A DNA stretch of 64,000 nt from Accumulibacter sp. (GTDB lineage Bacteria > Pseudomonadota > Gammaproteobacteria > Burkholderiales > Rhodocyclaceae), in NCBI GenBank assembly GCA_024235715.1, contig JACKLW010000013.1, forward strand, positions 80,649-144,648. Direction: 5' to 3'. The notes beneath the pieces are model-generated. The model worked only from the letters and a program-made list of their open reading frames with translations. It made no database searches and was not told the origin of the DNA. Numbering within the stretch: the stretch's first letter is position 1; every line of letters begins with the position of its first letter. Shown here one piece after another: positions 20,434 to 29,823 of this stretch. A program made the translations under genes and the position numbers.

Positions 20434-20474
20434 CAGCAGGCTGCCGGCAGGGGCTCACGAACTGGAGGAAGATC

Positions 20475-21248
20475 ATGGCCTGGAAATCGTTTCCCTTCCC
20501 CGAAAAGGCCTATGCCTATTCGGGTGCCGCGCTGCAAAAGCACTGGGCGCGCCTGCATCGCGGTGACTGCGAGCCGTTTCCCGCGGAACCGGAGGTCCAG
20601 GATGCCTGGCGCCGGTATCACGCCGGCGACTTCGAGGAAGCGGTCGAATCCGGGCTGGCCTGTGGCCTCGCGGGCTACAACGCGGCCAACAAGGCTGCCG
20701 CCATCTATGCCAATTACCTCGAGACCGACGATGAGCGCAAGTGCCTTCTGCTGATGGAGGTGGCCCGGCGCTGCGAGGAACAGCAGGAGAAGACGCCTGG
20801 CGACGCCAATTGCTGGTACCTGCACGCCTACGCCCTCGGCCGCTACAGCCAGAGCATATCGGTGGTCAAGGCACTGGCACAGGGCCTCGGCAGCAAGATC
20901 AAACAAAGCCTGACACAGGCTCTCGAGCTGGAACCCAGGCACGCCGACGCCCATGTCGCGCTGGGGGCCTATCACGCCGAGGTGATCGACAAGGTGGGGG
21001 CGCTGGTCGGGGGAGTGACCTACGGCGCCAAGAAGAGCACCGGCAATGATCTCCTGGAAGCGGCTCTGAAACTCAATCCCGATTCTGCGATTGCCCGCAT
21101 CGAGTATGCGAATGCCCTGGTGATGATGTTTGGCAAAGCGAGAATGAAGGATGCCGAGCGCCTTTACGAGGAGGCTGCGAAGATTACGCCGATGGATGCG
21201 ATGGAGCGCCTTGACGTCGAAGCGGCGCGCGCCGAACTGGCTGATTGA
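20475..21248 (+). CDS. TPR-repeat protein
   Basis: 257 residues with a strong GGAGGAAG ribosome binding site ahead of ATG 20475. The sequence is made of helical pairs with TPR-like spacing, for example ALELEPRHADAHVALGAYHAE and ALKLNPDSAIARIEYANAL. No signal peptide or membrane segment is seen. It may act as a scaffold in the lipid locus. Its last 65 bases overlap the end of the convergent wax ester synthase gene. Confidence 0.82.
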   Translation: MAWKSFPFPEKAYAYSGAALQKHWARLHRGDCEPFPAEPEVQDAWRRYHAGDFEEAVESGLACGLAGYNAANKAAAIYANYLETDDERKCLLLMEVARRCEEQQEKTPGDANCWYLHAYALGRYSQSISVVKALAQGLGSKIKQSLTQALELEPRHADAHVALGAYHAEVIDKVGALVGGVTYGAKKSTGNDLLEAALKLNPDSAIARIEYANALVMMFGKARMKDAERLYEEAAKITPMDAMERLDVEAARAELAD

Positions 21249-22716
21249 GACTTACTTCGACGGCTTCCGGGTCATCGAGCCTGTCGCCGGGTTCGAGGAG
21301 GACCAGCCAGAGGAGTTTTTCGAATTCGTCGGAGAATCGGTCGACGATGTTCTGCGGGTCGTCGACCATGCCCTTGTCGGTGATCACCCCGAGTTGTACG
21401 CGGTTGTTGTAGGAAAGGATGCTGACGCCCATGCCGATATCGCCGGTCTGCGGAACCCAGACCATCTGCTGGTCGATCCGCTGGCCGGCAAGATAGCGCG
21501 GCTGCTGCGGTCCCGGGACGTTGGTCATTACCGCCGTCGTCTTTCCGGCCAGCAGACGGAGCAGTTGTTCCTCGACGAAGCCTGGCGCCATGCCTGCGGC
21601 GCCGAGCAGGGCGTAGGTCAGCAGCGCCTGATGGGAACCCTTCAACGCGGCCATCCGCGCGCGTGTCGCGTAGAGCCTGGCAAGTGGGTTCTCGATGCCG
21701 ACCGGTAGCTCCAGTGCGACCAGACCGAAACGGTTGCCGAGATCGCCACTGTCGTTCGCTGCGCGCAGATTGACCGGGACCATGGCGCGTATCTCGGCGC
21801 CGTTCACCGCATCGCCTTTGGCCAGCAGGTAGCCGCGCAACGCGCCGGCTACCGACGCCAGCAGGGTGTCGTTGACCGAGCAGCCGAGCGCCTTGCCGGC
21901 GGCCTTGATTTCTCTCAGCGAGAGCGGCTCGGACCAGGCGACGCGCTTGACCGTGCCCGGCTTGCCCTTGAAGCGTGTCGGGCTGTCGGCAGCCATCAGT
22001 ACCAGTCTGCCGATCTCCCCGGCGATAGCGCCGGCAACGCGGGCATAATCCCTGATAGCCGTCGGCTTCTTGCGCAGCGCGAGGCATTGTCCGCTGAGAT
22101 TGCCCGTGACCTTCAGCACGCTCTCGGTGACTTCGCTGAGCGGTTCAAGGATCAAACGCCAGAAGAGGTCGTCCTGCTCGCTCATGTCGCGCGCTTCGCC
22201 GTGCCGATCGGCGATGGCGTCGGACGAGGTGTCACGGCCAGTATCTTGCCCGCTGTCGATCCTCTCATCGGTGAGCGTGTGGAGGACTCCGATGAGGGCG
22301 ATGCCGTCGGCAATGGCGTGATGGATGCGGGCGACCAGGGCGGAGTTCCCGTCGGCAATCTCGACGAGATTGAACGCCCAGCGCGGCCGTGCCGGATTGA
22401 GAGGGGTGCTGGCCAATTCGGCGACGAACTTCTGCAGCTCGGACTTTCCGCCGGGAGATGGAAGCAGCGAGTGGCAAAGGTGGCGGTCGATATCGAAGTC
22501 GGCGTCGTCAATCCACCATGCACCCTCGGCGTCCTGCGTCGCGATCTGCCGGAAGCGCCGGTAACAAAGCAGACGATGGGCGATGGTACGCTTCAGGCGC
22601 TCGGCGTCGACGCGGCCGACGAAAGTCATGACGCCGACGATCTGCATCAGGTTCTCTGGCCGGTCCATGCGCAGCCACGCGGTATCGACGTGGGAAACCC
22701 TTTCGCGCGAAATCAT
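21184..22716 (-). CDS. Wax ester synthase / diacylglycerol O-acyltransferase (WS/DGAT)
   Basis: 510 residues from ATG 22716. The acyltransferase signature HHAIADG (HHxxxDG) lies at residues 132-138, preceded by the family phrase PLNPARPRW. Conserved C-terminal blocks include SVNDTLLASVAGALRGYL, NVPGPQQPRYLAG and GMGVSILSYNNRVQLGV. The enzyme joins acyl-CoA to a fatty alcohol or to diacylglycerol. Together with the fatty acyl-CoA reductase at 15598-17583 it could complete wax ester synthesis. It is divergent from the acyl-CoA binding protein gene, and its 3' end overlaps the TPR gene on the other strand. Confidence 0.92.
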   Translation of the reverse strand: MISRERVSHVDTAWLRMDRPENLMQIVGVMTFVGRVDAERLKRTIAHRLLCYRRFRQIATQDAEGAWWIDDADFDIDRHLCHSLLPSPGGKSELQKFVAELASTPLNPARPRWAFNLVEIADGNSALVARIHHAIADGIALIGVLHTLTDERIDSGQDTGRDTSSDAIADRHGEARDMSEQDDLFWRLILEPLSEVTESVLKVTGNLSGQCLALRKKPTAIRDYARVAGAIAGEIGRLVLMAADSPTRFKGKPGTVKRVAWSEPLSLREIKAAGKALGCSVNDTLLASVAGALRGYLLAKGDAVNGAEIRAMVPVNLRAANDSGDLGNRFGLVALELPVGIENPLARLYATRARMAALKGSHQALLTYALLGAAGMAPGFVEEQLLRLLAGKTTAVMTNVPGPQQPRYLAGQRIDQQMVWVPQTGDIGMGVSILSYNNRVQLGVITDKGMVDDPQNIVDRFSDEFEKLLWLVLLEPGDRLDDPEAVEVSLNQPVRRAPLRRQGAPSHPSA

Positions 22717-22748
22717 CGCCGCTGCTCCCGGATAGAATGGCGAAGCCA

Positions 22749-22754
22749 TATAAT
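22749..22754 (+). promoter_or_regulatory. Candidate -10 element of divergent WS/DGAT-ACBP promoter
   Basis: A perfect TATAAT in an AT-rich patch of the 78-base gap between the divergent starts 22716 and 22795. No good -35 is seen at the ideal distance, so the assignment rests on the -10 match and position. Confidence 0.4.
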
Positions 22755-22794
22755 AACAAGCCATTTCATCGATTTATCGAGCGGAGAGCCTAGC

Positions 22795-23055
22795 GTGAGT
22801 GATTTGCAGACCCGGTTCGAGGCCGCTGTGGCCAGTTCCAAGACTTTGAGCGAGAGGCCGGACAACGCCTCCCTGCTGAAGCTCTATGCCCTCTACAAGC
22901 AGGCCACCGATGGCGACGTCACGGGCCGGCGGCCGGGCTTTACGGACATGGTCGGCCGCGCCAAGTACGATGCCTGGGCAGCGCTGAAAGGCACCGGGCC
23001 TGACGATGCCATGAGCAAGTACATCGCTCTGGTCGACCGCCTGCACGCGAGCTGA
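22795..23055 (+). CDS. Acyl-CoA binding protein (ACBP)
   Basis: 86 residues from GTG 22795, with GGAGAG nine bases upstream. The four-helix ACBP pattern is clear: LKLYALYKQATDGDVTGRRP is the signature segment that holds the CoA and acyl chain, followed by RAKYDAWAALKG and YIALVDRL. ACBPs buffer long-chain acyl-CoA in the cytoplasm and hand it to acyltransferases. Divergent pairing with the WS/DGAT gene suggests substrate delivery. Confidence 0.93.
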   Translation: MSDLQTRFEAAVASSKTLSERPDNASLLKLYALYKQATDGDVTGRRPGFTDMVGRAKYDAWAALKGTGPDDAMSKYIALVDRLHAS

Positions 23056-23076
23056 ACGCGGGTTTGGCCAGCAGTC

Positions 23077-23355
23077 TCAGGCTGGAAAGTTCTCGTCGAA
23101 GAAACGGTGCACTTCGCGCTCGATGCTTGGCTTGAGCGCGAAGAGGAGCAGGCCGAGGCTGATTTCCAGCGAGACCTCCCTGTTGTCGAGCGACAACTCG
23201 CCAGCAACGCCAGGCCGCTTGAAGCTCATGACGTCGCCGTCCCAGGCGTAATCCAGGTCAAACTCCTCCTTCAGCTCGGCAGCCATGTGTTCCGCTGATT
23301 TTCGGGCCTGGGCCCGCGTTTTTCCGTGTTCGCGGCGAATGCTGATGTCGCTCAT
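23077..23355 (-). CDS. Polyhydroxyalkanoic acid granule-region protein
   Basis: 92 residues from ATG 23355. The sequence (MSDISIRREHGKTRAQARKS ... EVSLEISLGLLLFALKPSIE) fits the small family annotated as polyhydroxyalkanoic acid system or PHA granule-region proteins, usually near phasin genes. Its biochemical role is not established. It is the last gene of a minus-strand run (M48 peptidase, phhB, rsgA, this gene), 19 bases after rsgA. Confidence 0.8.
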   Translation of the reverse strand: MSDISIRREHGKTRAQARKSAEHMAAELKEEFDLDYAWDGDVMSFKRPGVAGELSLDNREVSLEISLGLLLFALKPSIEREVHRFFDENFPA

Positions 23356-23374
23356 CGTAATGTGTCCTGTGGGG

Positions 23375-24238
23375 TTAGCCGGTTTCGGCGCAAAGTGAGC
23401 GAAATGCCGCATAGCGGCGCGGGTCGATATCGCCGTGCCCGAGTGCGGCCTGTATGCAGCAGTCCGGTTCCCGGTCGTGCCGACAGTTGCGGAAGCGGCA
23501 GTGGCCGAGCAGCGGACGCAGTTCGAGAAAGGCGAGCGCCACCGCTTGCGGTGAAAGATGGTGCAGACCGAACTCGGTCAGACCGGGCGAATCGATGAGC
23601 GCCGCTTCCGCCCCGAGATGATAGAGCCGGGAATGGGTCGTCGTGTGCTTGCCGGTATTGAGTGCTGCCGAAATCTCGCGCGTTGCTGCTCCCGCCTCTG
23701 GAACGAGGGCGTTGATCAAAGTTGATTTGCCCATCCCGGACTGTCCGATCAGGAGGCTGAGATGATCGGCAAGGTGGGGCAGGAGCAGGGCACTGTCGTG
23801 CGTCGCGGAGAGTTCCAGAACGCGGTAGCCGAGCTTTTCATACTGTGCCAGTGGCGCGCGGGCGTTTGCCACGCGATCGCTCAGGTCGCACTTGTTGAGA
23901 ACGATCAACACCTTTATGTCCTGACTCTCGGCAGCGACGATGCAGCGGGTGATCAACTCGTCGGAATACGCGGGCTCGGTGGCAACGACGACAACCACCT
24001 GTGTGACGTTGGCGGCAATCAGCTTCTGTTTGAAGTGATCGGAGCGATAGAGCAGGGTTCGGCGCGCCTCGATCGAACTGATCACGCCCTGGGTGGCGCT
24101 GGTTTGCTCGACGATGACCTGGTCGCCGCAGGCCGCGTCACTCTTCTTGCCACGCGGGAAGCATAGCAGCTTCGTGCCATCGGTTCTCTCAACCCGGTAT
24201 TGCCGGCCGTAGGCTGCCACGACGGTGCCGTTGAACAT
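23375..24238 (-). CDS. rsgA: Small ribosomal subunit biogenesis GTPase RsgA
   Basis: 287 residues. An N-terminal OB fold is followed by a circularly permuted GTPase domain: NKCD (G4) comes before the P-loop GQSGMGKSTL near 163, and DSPGL (G3) follows. The C terminus has the zinc-binding cluster with C, CRH and DC (CRFRNCRHDREPDC). It checks late 30S assembly. The start codon overlaps the phhB stop by one base, so the two are translationally linked. Confidence 0.97.
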   Translation of the reverse strand: MFNGTVVAAYGRQYRVERTDGTKLLCFPRGKKSDAACGDQVIVEQTSATQGVISSIEARRTLLYRSDHFKQKLIAANVTQVVVVVATEPAYSDELITRCIVAAESQDIKVLIVLNKCDLSDRVANARAPLAQYEKLGYRVLELSATHDSALLLPHLADHLSLLIGQSGMGKSTLINALVPEAGAATREISAALNTGKHTTTHSRLYHLGAEAALIDSPGLTEFGLHHLSPQAVALAFLELRPLLGHCRFRNCRHDREPDCCIQAALGHGDIDPRRYAAFRSLCAETG

Positions 24239-24579
24239 CAGAATCCTGTCAGGGCCTCGATCTTGGCCGCGCAGGTGAAGTCGTTGCGCGAAAGGCCGCC
24301 AACATCATGTGTGCTGTAGCTGACCTTGACCCGGCCGTAGCCAACTGCCAGATCAGGGTGGTGGTTCTCTCGCTCGGCGAGGCCGGCCACGGTGTTGACG
24401 AAGAGCAGTGTCGCGGGGTAACTGGAAAAGCAGAACTCCTTTTCCAGGATGCCCGTTGCACTGATCTGCCAGCCTGGCAGGCAGCTCAGCAGGCTGGCGG
24501 CCTGTATGGGGTCGATCAGGTGTTCGCTGCCGCGCAGGGGGCGGCAGTGTTCGCGGGCAAGTTCGTGTGCGGTGGTCAT
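24238..24579 (-). CDS. phhB: Pterin-4a-carbinolamine dehydratase
   Basis: 113 residues. It recycles oxidised pterin after aromatic amino-acid hydroxylation. The active-site signature ENHHPDLAVGYGRVKVSYST followed by HDVGGLSRNDF is intact, with the paired histidines and the later His. It sits between an M48 peptidase and rsgA, all on the minus strand with tiny gaps. Confidence 0.95.
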   Translation of the reverse strand: MTTAHELAREHCRPLRGSEHLIDPIQAASLLSCLPGWQISATGILEKEFCFSSYPATLLFVNTVAGLAERENHHPDLAVGYGRVKVSYSTHDVGGLSRNDFTCAAKIEALTGF

Positions 24580-24605
24580 GGCTTTGGGGACCTCGGGCTG
24601 GCGGC

Positions 24606-25844
24606 CTACGCTTGCTGCAGGCGGGCAATGCGCAGCATTGCTGGTGGATGGGAATCGTAGAACAGCGAGTACAGCGGGTCGGGAGTGAGGGTGGCGGCGT
24701 TGTCTTCGTAGAGTTTCACCAGCGCGCTGACAAGATCGCCTGCCGAGGCGTTCTCGGCCGCGTAGCGGTCGGCCTCGAATTCGTCGCGGCGCGACACGAG
24801 GCTCAACAGCGGGGTCAGCAGGAACGTGAAGACTGGTCCGGCGAGGAAGAACAGGAGCAATCCCAGTGCCGTATTCTGCGTCTCGACCCCCAGGCCGCTG
24901 AAGAACCAGCTGGCGTCGATCAACTGGCCGAGTACCGCAAGAAAGCAGAGGGACATCGCGAAGAGCATGGCGATCCGTTTGAGCACGTGCCGATGTTTGA
25001 AATGGCCGAGTTCGTGCGCCAGTACGGCTTCCACTTCAAGGGGTTGCAAGCGGCCGAGCAGGGTGTCGAAGAAGACGATGCGTTTGCTCTTGCCAAAGCC
25101 GGTGAAGTAGGCGTTGCCGTGGTTCGAGCGCTTCGAGCCGTCCATCACGAACAGGCCGGAGCTGGTAAACCCGCAGCGTGCCAGCAAGGCTTCAACACGT
25201 GCTCGCAACGGCGCGTCGTCGAGGGCAACGAACTTGTTGAACAGCGGCGCGATCCAGGTCGGGTAGAGGAACAGGAGCAGCAGATTGAAGCCGCACCAGA
25301 AGAGCCACACGTAAAGCCACCACAGGCTGCCCATTCTCTGCATCAGCCAGAGTACGGCGAGCAGCACCGGCGTGCCTATGGCGACGCCAAGCGCCGCCTG
25401 CTTGAGCAGGTCGGCGACAAAGAGGGCCGCGGTCATGCGGTTGAAACCGAACCGTTCCTCGATGACGAACTGTCGGTAGACCGCGAGCGGAAGATCGATG
25501 ATGGCCGAAATCGCCAGGACACTGAAGATCAGGGCGACGCCGTAAGGCAGGCCGTCGAGGCGCGCCGCCCAGAACTCGTGCAGCACCTGCAAGCCGCCTC
25601 CGAGTGTCAGGGCAAGCAGAACCGCGATTTCGACGGCAAGTCCAATTCTGCTGAAGCGGGTGCGCGTCACCGTATAGTCGGCAGCCTTCTGATGCGCGGC
25701 AAGTTCCACGCGATCAGCGAAGCTCTCGGGTACGCGCGCACGGTGATCGATGACATGCGAAATCTGGCGTCCCGCCAGCCAGAGACGCAAGGCGACCATC
25801 GCCGTCAAGGCGGCAAGAAAGGTGAGGGAGAAAGTATTCAGCAT
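24606..25844 (-). CDS. M48 (Ste24/CAAX prenyl protease 1-like) membrane metallopeptidase
   Basis: 412 residues from ATG 25844. A multi-pass membrane protein with an N-terminal hydrophobic helix and several more up to about residue 200, then the zinc motif HELGHFKH near 275, a further hydrophobic pair, and EFEADRYA supplying the third zinc ligand. Ste24-like enzymes cleave proteins at the membrane; in bacteria they are thought to act in membrane protein quality control. It heads the minus-strand run to phhB and rsgA and is divergent from orn with 44 bases between starts. Confidence 0.92.
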   Translation of the reverse strand: MLNTFSLTFLAALTAMVALRLWLAGRQISHVIDHRARVPESFADRVELAAHQKAADYTVTRTRFSRIGLAVEIAVLLALTLGGGLQVLHEFWAARLDGLPYGVALIFSVLAISAIIDLPLAVYRQFVIEERFGFNRMTAALFVADLLKQAALGVAIGTPVLLAVLWLMQRMGSLWWLYVWLFWCGFNLLLLFLYPTWIAPLFNKFVALDDAPLRARVEALLARCGFTSSGLFVMDGSKRSNHGNAYFTGFGKSKRIVFFDTLLGRLQPLEVEAVLAHELGHFKHRHVLKRIAMLFAMSLCFLAVLGQLIDASWFFSGLGVETQNTALGLLLFFLAGPVFTFLLTPLLSLVSRRDEFEADRYAAENASAGDLVSALVKLYEDNAATLTPDPLYSLFYDSHPPAMLRIARLQQA

Positions 25845-25888
25845 ACGAGTGTGACACAATGGCCCCTTTACCGGTTCAGGCGGATTAT

Positions 25889-26434
25889 ATGGCACAGGAC
25901 GCTAATCACCTCGTTTGGCTGGACATGGAAATGAGCGGTCTGGAGCCTGAACGCGACCGCATCATCGAACTGGCGATGATCGTCACTGATGCTCAGTTGA
26001 CGACGGTTGCCGAATCGCCGGTGTGGGTGGTGCACCAGGATGACGCATGTCTGGACGGCATGGACGAGTGGAATCGTAAGACACACGCTCGCTCGGGGCT
26101 GATCGATCGCGTCCGGGCGTCGCCGCTCGACGAGCCGGCCGTTGAAGCTGCGGCGCTGGCGTTCGTGCAGCAACACGTTCCGCAGGCTGCCAGCCCGCTA
26201 TGCGGCAATTCCGTAGGCCAGGACCGCCGCTTCATGGTCAGATACATGCCGCAGTTCGAGGCCTGGTTCCACTACAGGAACCTCGACGTCAGCACGCTGA
26301 AGGAACTGTGTCGCCGCTGGAAACCGGAGGTGGCAAAAGGCTTTGTCAAGAAGGCGGATCACACGGCACTGGCTGATGTGCGTGAGTCGATCGAGGAACT
26401 GAGATACTACCGCGAGCATTTCATCCGGCTCTGA
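25889..26434 (+). CDS. orn: Oligoribonuclease
   Basis: 181 residues from ATG 25889. A DEDDh exonuclease that destroys 2-5 nt RNA and pGpG, and so finishes mRNA decay and c-di-GMP turnover. Motifs are [13 protein letters not shown] (Exo I), [11 protein letters not shown] (Exo II) and [17 protein letters not shown] (Exo III). Ten in-frame codons before this ATG do not fit the family N terminus. Confidence 0.97.
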   Translation: MAQDANHLVWLDMEMSGLEPERDRIIELAMIVTDAQLTTVAESPVWVVHQDDACLDGMDEWNRKTHARSGLIDRVRASPLDEPAVEAAALAFVQQHVPQAASPLCGNSVGQDRRFMVRYMPQFEAWFHYRNLDVSTLKELCRRWKPEVAKGFVKKADHTALADVRESIEELRYYREHFIRL

Positions 26435-26454
26435 GCATGCCGCTGCGTCGTGCT

Positions 26455-28134
26455 CTACGGTCGATGGTCAAGCTGCTCCGGGCCTGGCCGCCCCTTGCGC
26501 TCCTCTCGCCGGTATAGCTGCAGCTTGTCGCTGTCGCGCTCGCGCGGCCGTCCGCCCTCCCATAGCAGCTGCCAGGCACCATTGCTGGGGGGGCCATGGT
26601 TCAGCAGCAACTCGCATTGCTTTCCGGCGGCGCTTGCCAGTTCAACGGTGCGTATTCCGTCGAAATAATCGAGCGAGGCGAGAATCGAGTCGGCCAGGTT
26701 GGCACTGGCGATGCAGCCGTACTGCTCGGGTAGCGCCCTGGCCAGCGATGCCGATACCGGACGGTAGGTCTTCCCGTAGTCGATCCATGGCATCCAGAGC
26801 ATCGCGATCAGCAGCCAGAAGAGGGTCAGGCCGGCCATCCAGTGCATGATTCCGCGCATCGGCGAACGTGGACTGGTCGCTATCAGCCAGCACCAGATCA
26901 GCGTGGCGACGAGCGAGATGCTGAAACCGAACAGGCTGAACTGGCCACGGAAGCCGGGCTCCAGTCGGTGAACCTGCCGGGCCAGTTGCTCCGGCCAGCC
27001 AAAGACCATCGCCGACCAGCCGATCCAGGCCAGTGCGGCGAAGAAACTGAAGGTGATCATGTTGAACCAGTCGAAGGCGTTGGCCGCACCCCGCCGCAGC
27101 GAGCCCACGCCGGGGACGGCGAGCAGAACCAGCGAGGGCAGCAACAGCAAGGCCGGCGCGCTGCGTGCTCCGAGGCAAACGCTGATCACCAGCAGGGTCA
27201 GCAGAAACGCGAAGACGGGCACGGCCAGCGAACGCGAGCGCAGTTGTCGACGCTTTACCCACAGCGTCCAGCCGGCGAGTGGGAGTGCTGGCCAGGCGTA
27301 CCACGGGAGCAGGCTCAAGAAGCGCAGCAGGCCGAGCAGCGGCTGCCTGTTGCCAGTGAGTTGGCTCAATTCGTCCTGCCAGAAGGTCACCAGGAAGTCT
27401 GGGGCTACGATCAGCAAGGCTGCCAGCCACGCGCCTGCAAGCACGCTGGCGAGGAGCAGCGAGCCAAGCAGCAGCAGCACTGCTTGCCGGCGGTTCTCGG
27501 CGCGCCAGGCAACGAAAGCCGCGACAGGCAGCAGGGGCAGCATCGGTGCCAGGCCATTGGCCAGAAAGCCGAGTCCCAGTGCCGTCCCGAAACAACAAGC
27601 GCCGCGCAGTGGTCGGCGGTACGATTGGGCGAGGCCCCAGTAGGCGGCGGTGTGTGCCGTCAGCGTCGCCAGCATCGGTTGCGCCTCGTGGGCATGGAAC
27701 AGGAAGCCAATGCTGCCGGCCAGCAGCAGAGGTGCTGCCGGCGCCTGGTCGCGTCCGTGCAGTTCGCGTGCGGCAAGGTAAATGAAAGTCAGCGAGAGCA
27801 GCGTAAACACGCCGCTGGCCAGTCGCGCCGCCGCATGTACCGGTATGACCCAGCCGAACAGGTGGCCACCGGCCGCCGCCACCCAGTAGTGGAGGGGGGC
27901 ATCGGGATAGGGCCTGCCGGCCAGACTGAGGGTCAGCCAGTTGCCGTTGGCGACCAGATCGTGGACGATGCCGATGGTCACCGCATCGTCGTTCTTCCAC
28001 GGGTCGTGGCCGGTCAGCCCGGTGAAAATATAGAGGGCGAGCAGAGCCGCCAGCGTCCAGCCGCTGGGTGGCAGCGTGATCCCCTTGAAGCGTTCGCGCT
28101 TCGGCTGAGCTGACATCGCTGGATTAGTGCTCAT
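26455..28134 (-). CDS. PMT/ArnT-like membrane glycosyltransferase
   Basis: 559 residues from ATG 28134, with ACGGGG immediately upstream. About eleven hydrophobic segments. The first periplasmic loop has GHDPWKNDDAVTIGIVHDL, and the acidic residues after DPW fit the catalytic loop of GT39/GT83 polyprenyl-phosphate sugar transferases, which move a sugar from a lipid carrier to lipid A or protein. A C-terminal soluble part (after GKTYRPV) follows the last membrane segment. The acceptor is unknown, and no aminoarabinose genes are nearby. Confidence 0.82.
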   Translation of the reverse strand: MSTNPAMSAQPKRERFKGITLPPSGWTLAALLALYIFTGLTGHDPWKNDDAVTIGIVHDLVANGNWLTLSLAGRPYPDAPLHYWVAAAGGHLFGWVIPVHAAARLASGVFTLLSLTFIYLAARELHGRDQAPAAPLLLAGSIGFLFHAHEAQPMLATLTAHTAAYWGLAQSYRRPLRGACCFGTALGLGFLANGLAPMLPLLPVAAFVAWRAENRRQAVLLLLGSLLLASVLAGAWLAALLIVAPDFLVTFWQDELSQLTGNRQPLLGLLRFLSLLPWYAWPALPLAGWTLWVKRRQLRSRSLAVPVFAFLLTLLVISVCLGARSAPALLLLPSLVLLAVPGVGSLRRGAANAFDWFNMITFSFFAALAWIGWSAMVFGWPEQLARQVHRLEPGFRGQFSLFGFSISLVATLIWCWLIATSPRSPMRGIMHWMAGLTLFWLLIAMLWMPWIDYGKTYRPVSASLARALPEQYGCIASANLADSILASLDYFDGIRTVELASAAGKQCELLLNHGPPSNGAWQLLWEGGRPRERDSDKLQLYRREERKGRPGPEQLDHRP

Positions 28135-28158
28135 CCCCGTTTTCTGCTGACGCACATG

Positions 28159-28182
28159 AAAAAGGCAGCCCTGTGGCTGCCC
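28159..28182 (-). terminator. Intrinsic terminator after rpmE
   Basis: On the minus strand GGGCAGCC-ACAG-GGCTGCC is followed by TTTTT. It lies 35 bases past the rpmE stop and just ahead of the glycosyltransferase start, so it separates the two minus-strand genes. Confidence 0.85.
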
Positions 28183-28216
28183 TTTCTGCCGACTCGTGTC
28201 GACCGGTTCCGTCGGC

Positions 28217-28432
28217 CTAAGCCGATTTGCGCATCGCGCCGTATTTCTGGTTGAATTTCTCGACCCGGCCAGCCGTATCGATGATCTTCTGTTTGCCCGT
28301 ATAGAAGGGATGACAGGCCGAGCACACCTCGACATGCAAGTCTTTCTTCATCGTGGACTTGGTGGTGAAGGTGTTACCGCAGGAGCAGGTCACCGCGAGT
28401 TCGTTATATGCAGGATGGATGTTGTCTTTCAT
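28217..28432 (-). CDS. rpmE: 50S ribosomal protein L31, zinc form
   Basis: 71 residues from ATG 28432. Cysteines C16, C18, C37 and C40 (CSC and CSAC) form the zinc ribbon, so this is the C+ type rather than the zinc-independent YkgM type. It bridges the ribosomal subunits. A long in-frame extension upstream is non-coding. Confidence 0.96.
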   Translation of the reverse strand: MKDNIHPAYNELAVTCSCGNTFTTKSTMKKDLHVEVCSACHPFYTGKQKIIDTAGRVEKFNQKYGAMRKSA

Positions 28433-28513
28433 CTGGTGCTTGTCCTGTGTTAGATCGGTCCGCCCGTCGCCTGGAGCGGCGACCGGCACGTGAGGCTTTT
28501 TGGAAAGACTGTG

Positions 28514-28542
28514 ATTATCGGTGATTTTTCGATCATCTGCAA
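28514..28542 (-). promoter_or_regulatory. Sigma70-type promoter for rpmE
   Basis: On the minus strand TTGCAG (28542-28537), a 17-base spacer, then GATAAT (28519-28514), about 80 bases before the rpmE start. The same bases also contain the arms GATCATC and GATGATC. Confidence 0.6.
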
Positions 28543-28566
28543 TCGGCTGATGATCTGCGGTGTCGA

Positions 28567-29823
28567 TCAGCGACGCATCGAGTCGAAGAACTCGGCGTTG
28601 TTCTTGGTCGCCTTGATCTTGTCGAGCAGGAACTCCATCGCTTCGAGATCGTCCATGTTGTACAGCAGTTTGCGCAGGATCCACATCTTCTGCAGGACGT
28701 CCGGTTTGAGGAGGAGTTCTTCGCGGCGCGTGCCCGAGCGATTCACGTTGATTGCCGGATAGACGCGTTTTTCGGCCATACGGCGATCAAGGTGGATTTC
28801 CATGTTGCCGGTTCCCTTGAACTCCTCGTAGATCACATCGTCCATGCGGCTGCCGGTGTCGATCAGCGCGGTGGCGATGATGGTCAGCGAGCCGCCCTCC
28901 TCGATGTTCCGTGCCGCACCGAAGAAGCGCTTCGGCTTCTGCAGCGCGTTGGCATCGACGCCACCGGTCAGTACCTTGCCGGATGCCGGCTGCACGGTAT
29001 TGTAGGCGCGCGCCAGACGAGTTATCGAGTCGAGCAGGATGACCACGTCGCGCTTGTGCTCGATCAGGCGCTTGGCCTTCTCGATGACCATCTCCGCGAC
29101 CTGAACATGTCGCGTGGCCGGCTCGTCGAAGGTCGAGGCGACGACTTCGCCGCGCACCGAGCGTGTCATCTCGGTCACTTCTTCGGGGCGTTCGTCGATC
29201 AGCAGCACGATTACCGTGACGTCCGGGTGGTTGGTGGTTATCGCGTGCGCGATGTGCTGCATCATTACCGTCTTGCCGCTCTTCGGGCTGGCGACCAGCA
29301 GACCGCGTTGACCCTTGCCGATTGGCGCGATGATGTCGATGATGCGACTGGTAATGTTCTCTTCGCCACGGATCTCGCGCTCCAGCTTCAGGTGCTCGGC
29401 GGGGTGCAGTGGCGTCAGGTTCTCGAAGAGGATCTTGTTCTTCGATGCTTCCGGGGCTTCACCATTGATCTTGTCGACCTTGACCAGCGCGAAATAGCGT
29501 TCGCCGTCCTTCGGCGTGCGGATTTCGCCTTCGATGGTGTCTCCGGTGTGCAGGTTGAAGCGCCTGATCTGGCTCGGGCTGACGTAAATGTCGTCGGTGC
29601 TCGCCAGGTACGAGGTGTCCGGCGAGCGCAGAAAGCCGAAACCGTCGGAGAGGGTTTCCAGGGTCCCGTCGCCAAAGATGCTCTCGCCCTTCCGGGCCTG
29701 ATTCTTGAGAAGGGCGAAAATCAGTTCGTGCTTGCGCAGGCGGTTCGCACCTTCGACGTTGTTGGTGATCGCCATGTCGAGAAGCTGGCTTACATGGAGT
29801 GCTTTCAGTTCGGATAGGTGCAT
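28567..29823 (-). CDS. rho: Transcription termination factor Rho
   Basis: 418 residues. A hexameric RNA helicase that ends transcription. The N-terminal domain starts [16 protein letters not shown]. The RNA-binding cold-shock-like domain contains [10 protein letters not shown]. The ATPase core has [17 protein letters not shown] (Walker A), [16 protein letters not shown] (Walker B) and the Q/R loops. It lies downstream of trxA on the same strand, with 224 bases between. Confidence 0.98.
   Translation of the reverse strand: MHLSELKALHVSQLLDMAITNNVEGANRLRKHELIFALLKNQARKGESIFGDGTLETLSDGFGFLRSPDTSYLASTDDIYVSPSQIRRFNLHTGDTIEGEIRTPKDGERYFALVKVDKINGEAPEASKNKILFENLTPLHPAEHLKLEREIRGEENITSRIIDIIAPIGKGQRGLLVASPKSGKTVMMQHIAHAITTNHPDVTVIVLLIDERPEEVTEMTRSVRGEVVASTFDEPATRHVQVAEMVIEKAKRLIEHKRDVVILLDSITRLARAYNTVQPASGKVLTGGVDANALQKPKRFFGAARNIEEGGSLTIIATALIDTGSRMDDVIYEEFKGTGNMEIHLDRRMAEKRVYPAINVNRSGTRREELLLKPDVLQKMWILRKLLYNMDDLEAMEFLLDKIKATKNNAEFFDSMRR

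Noticed and set aside
24567-25934. 455-codon plus-strand frame antisense to the M48 peptidase
   Set aside because: The opposite strand encodes a complete metallopeptidase with HELGH; this frame is charged low-complexity shadow sequence.
26842-28113. 423-codon plus-strand frame antisense to the glycosyltransferase
   Set aside because: Gln/Arg-rich shadow of hydrophobic membrane codons on the other strand.
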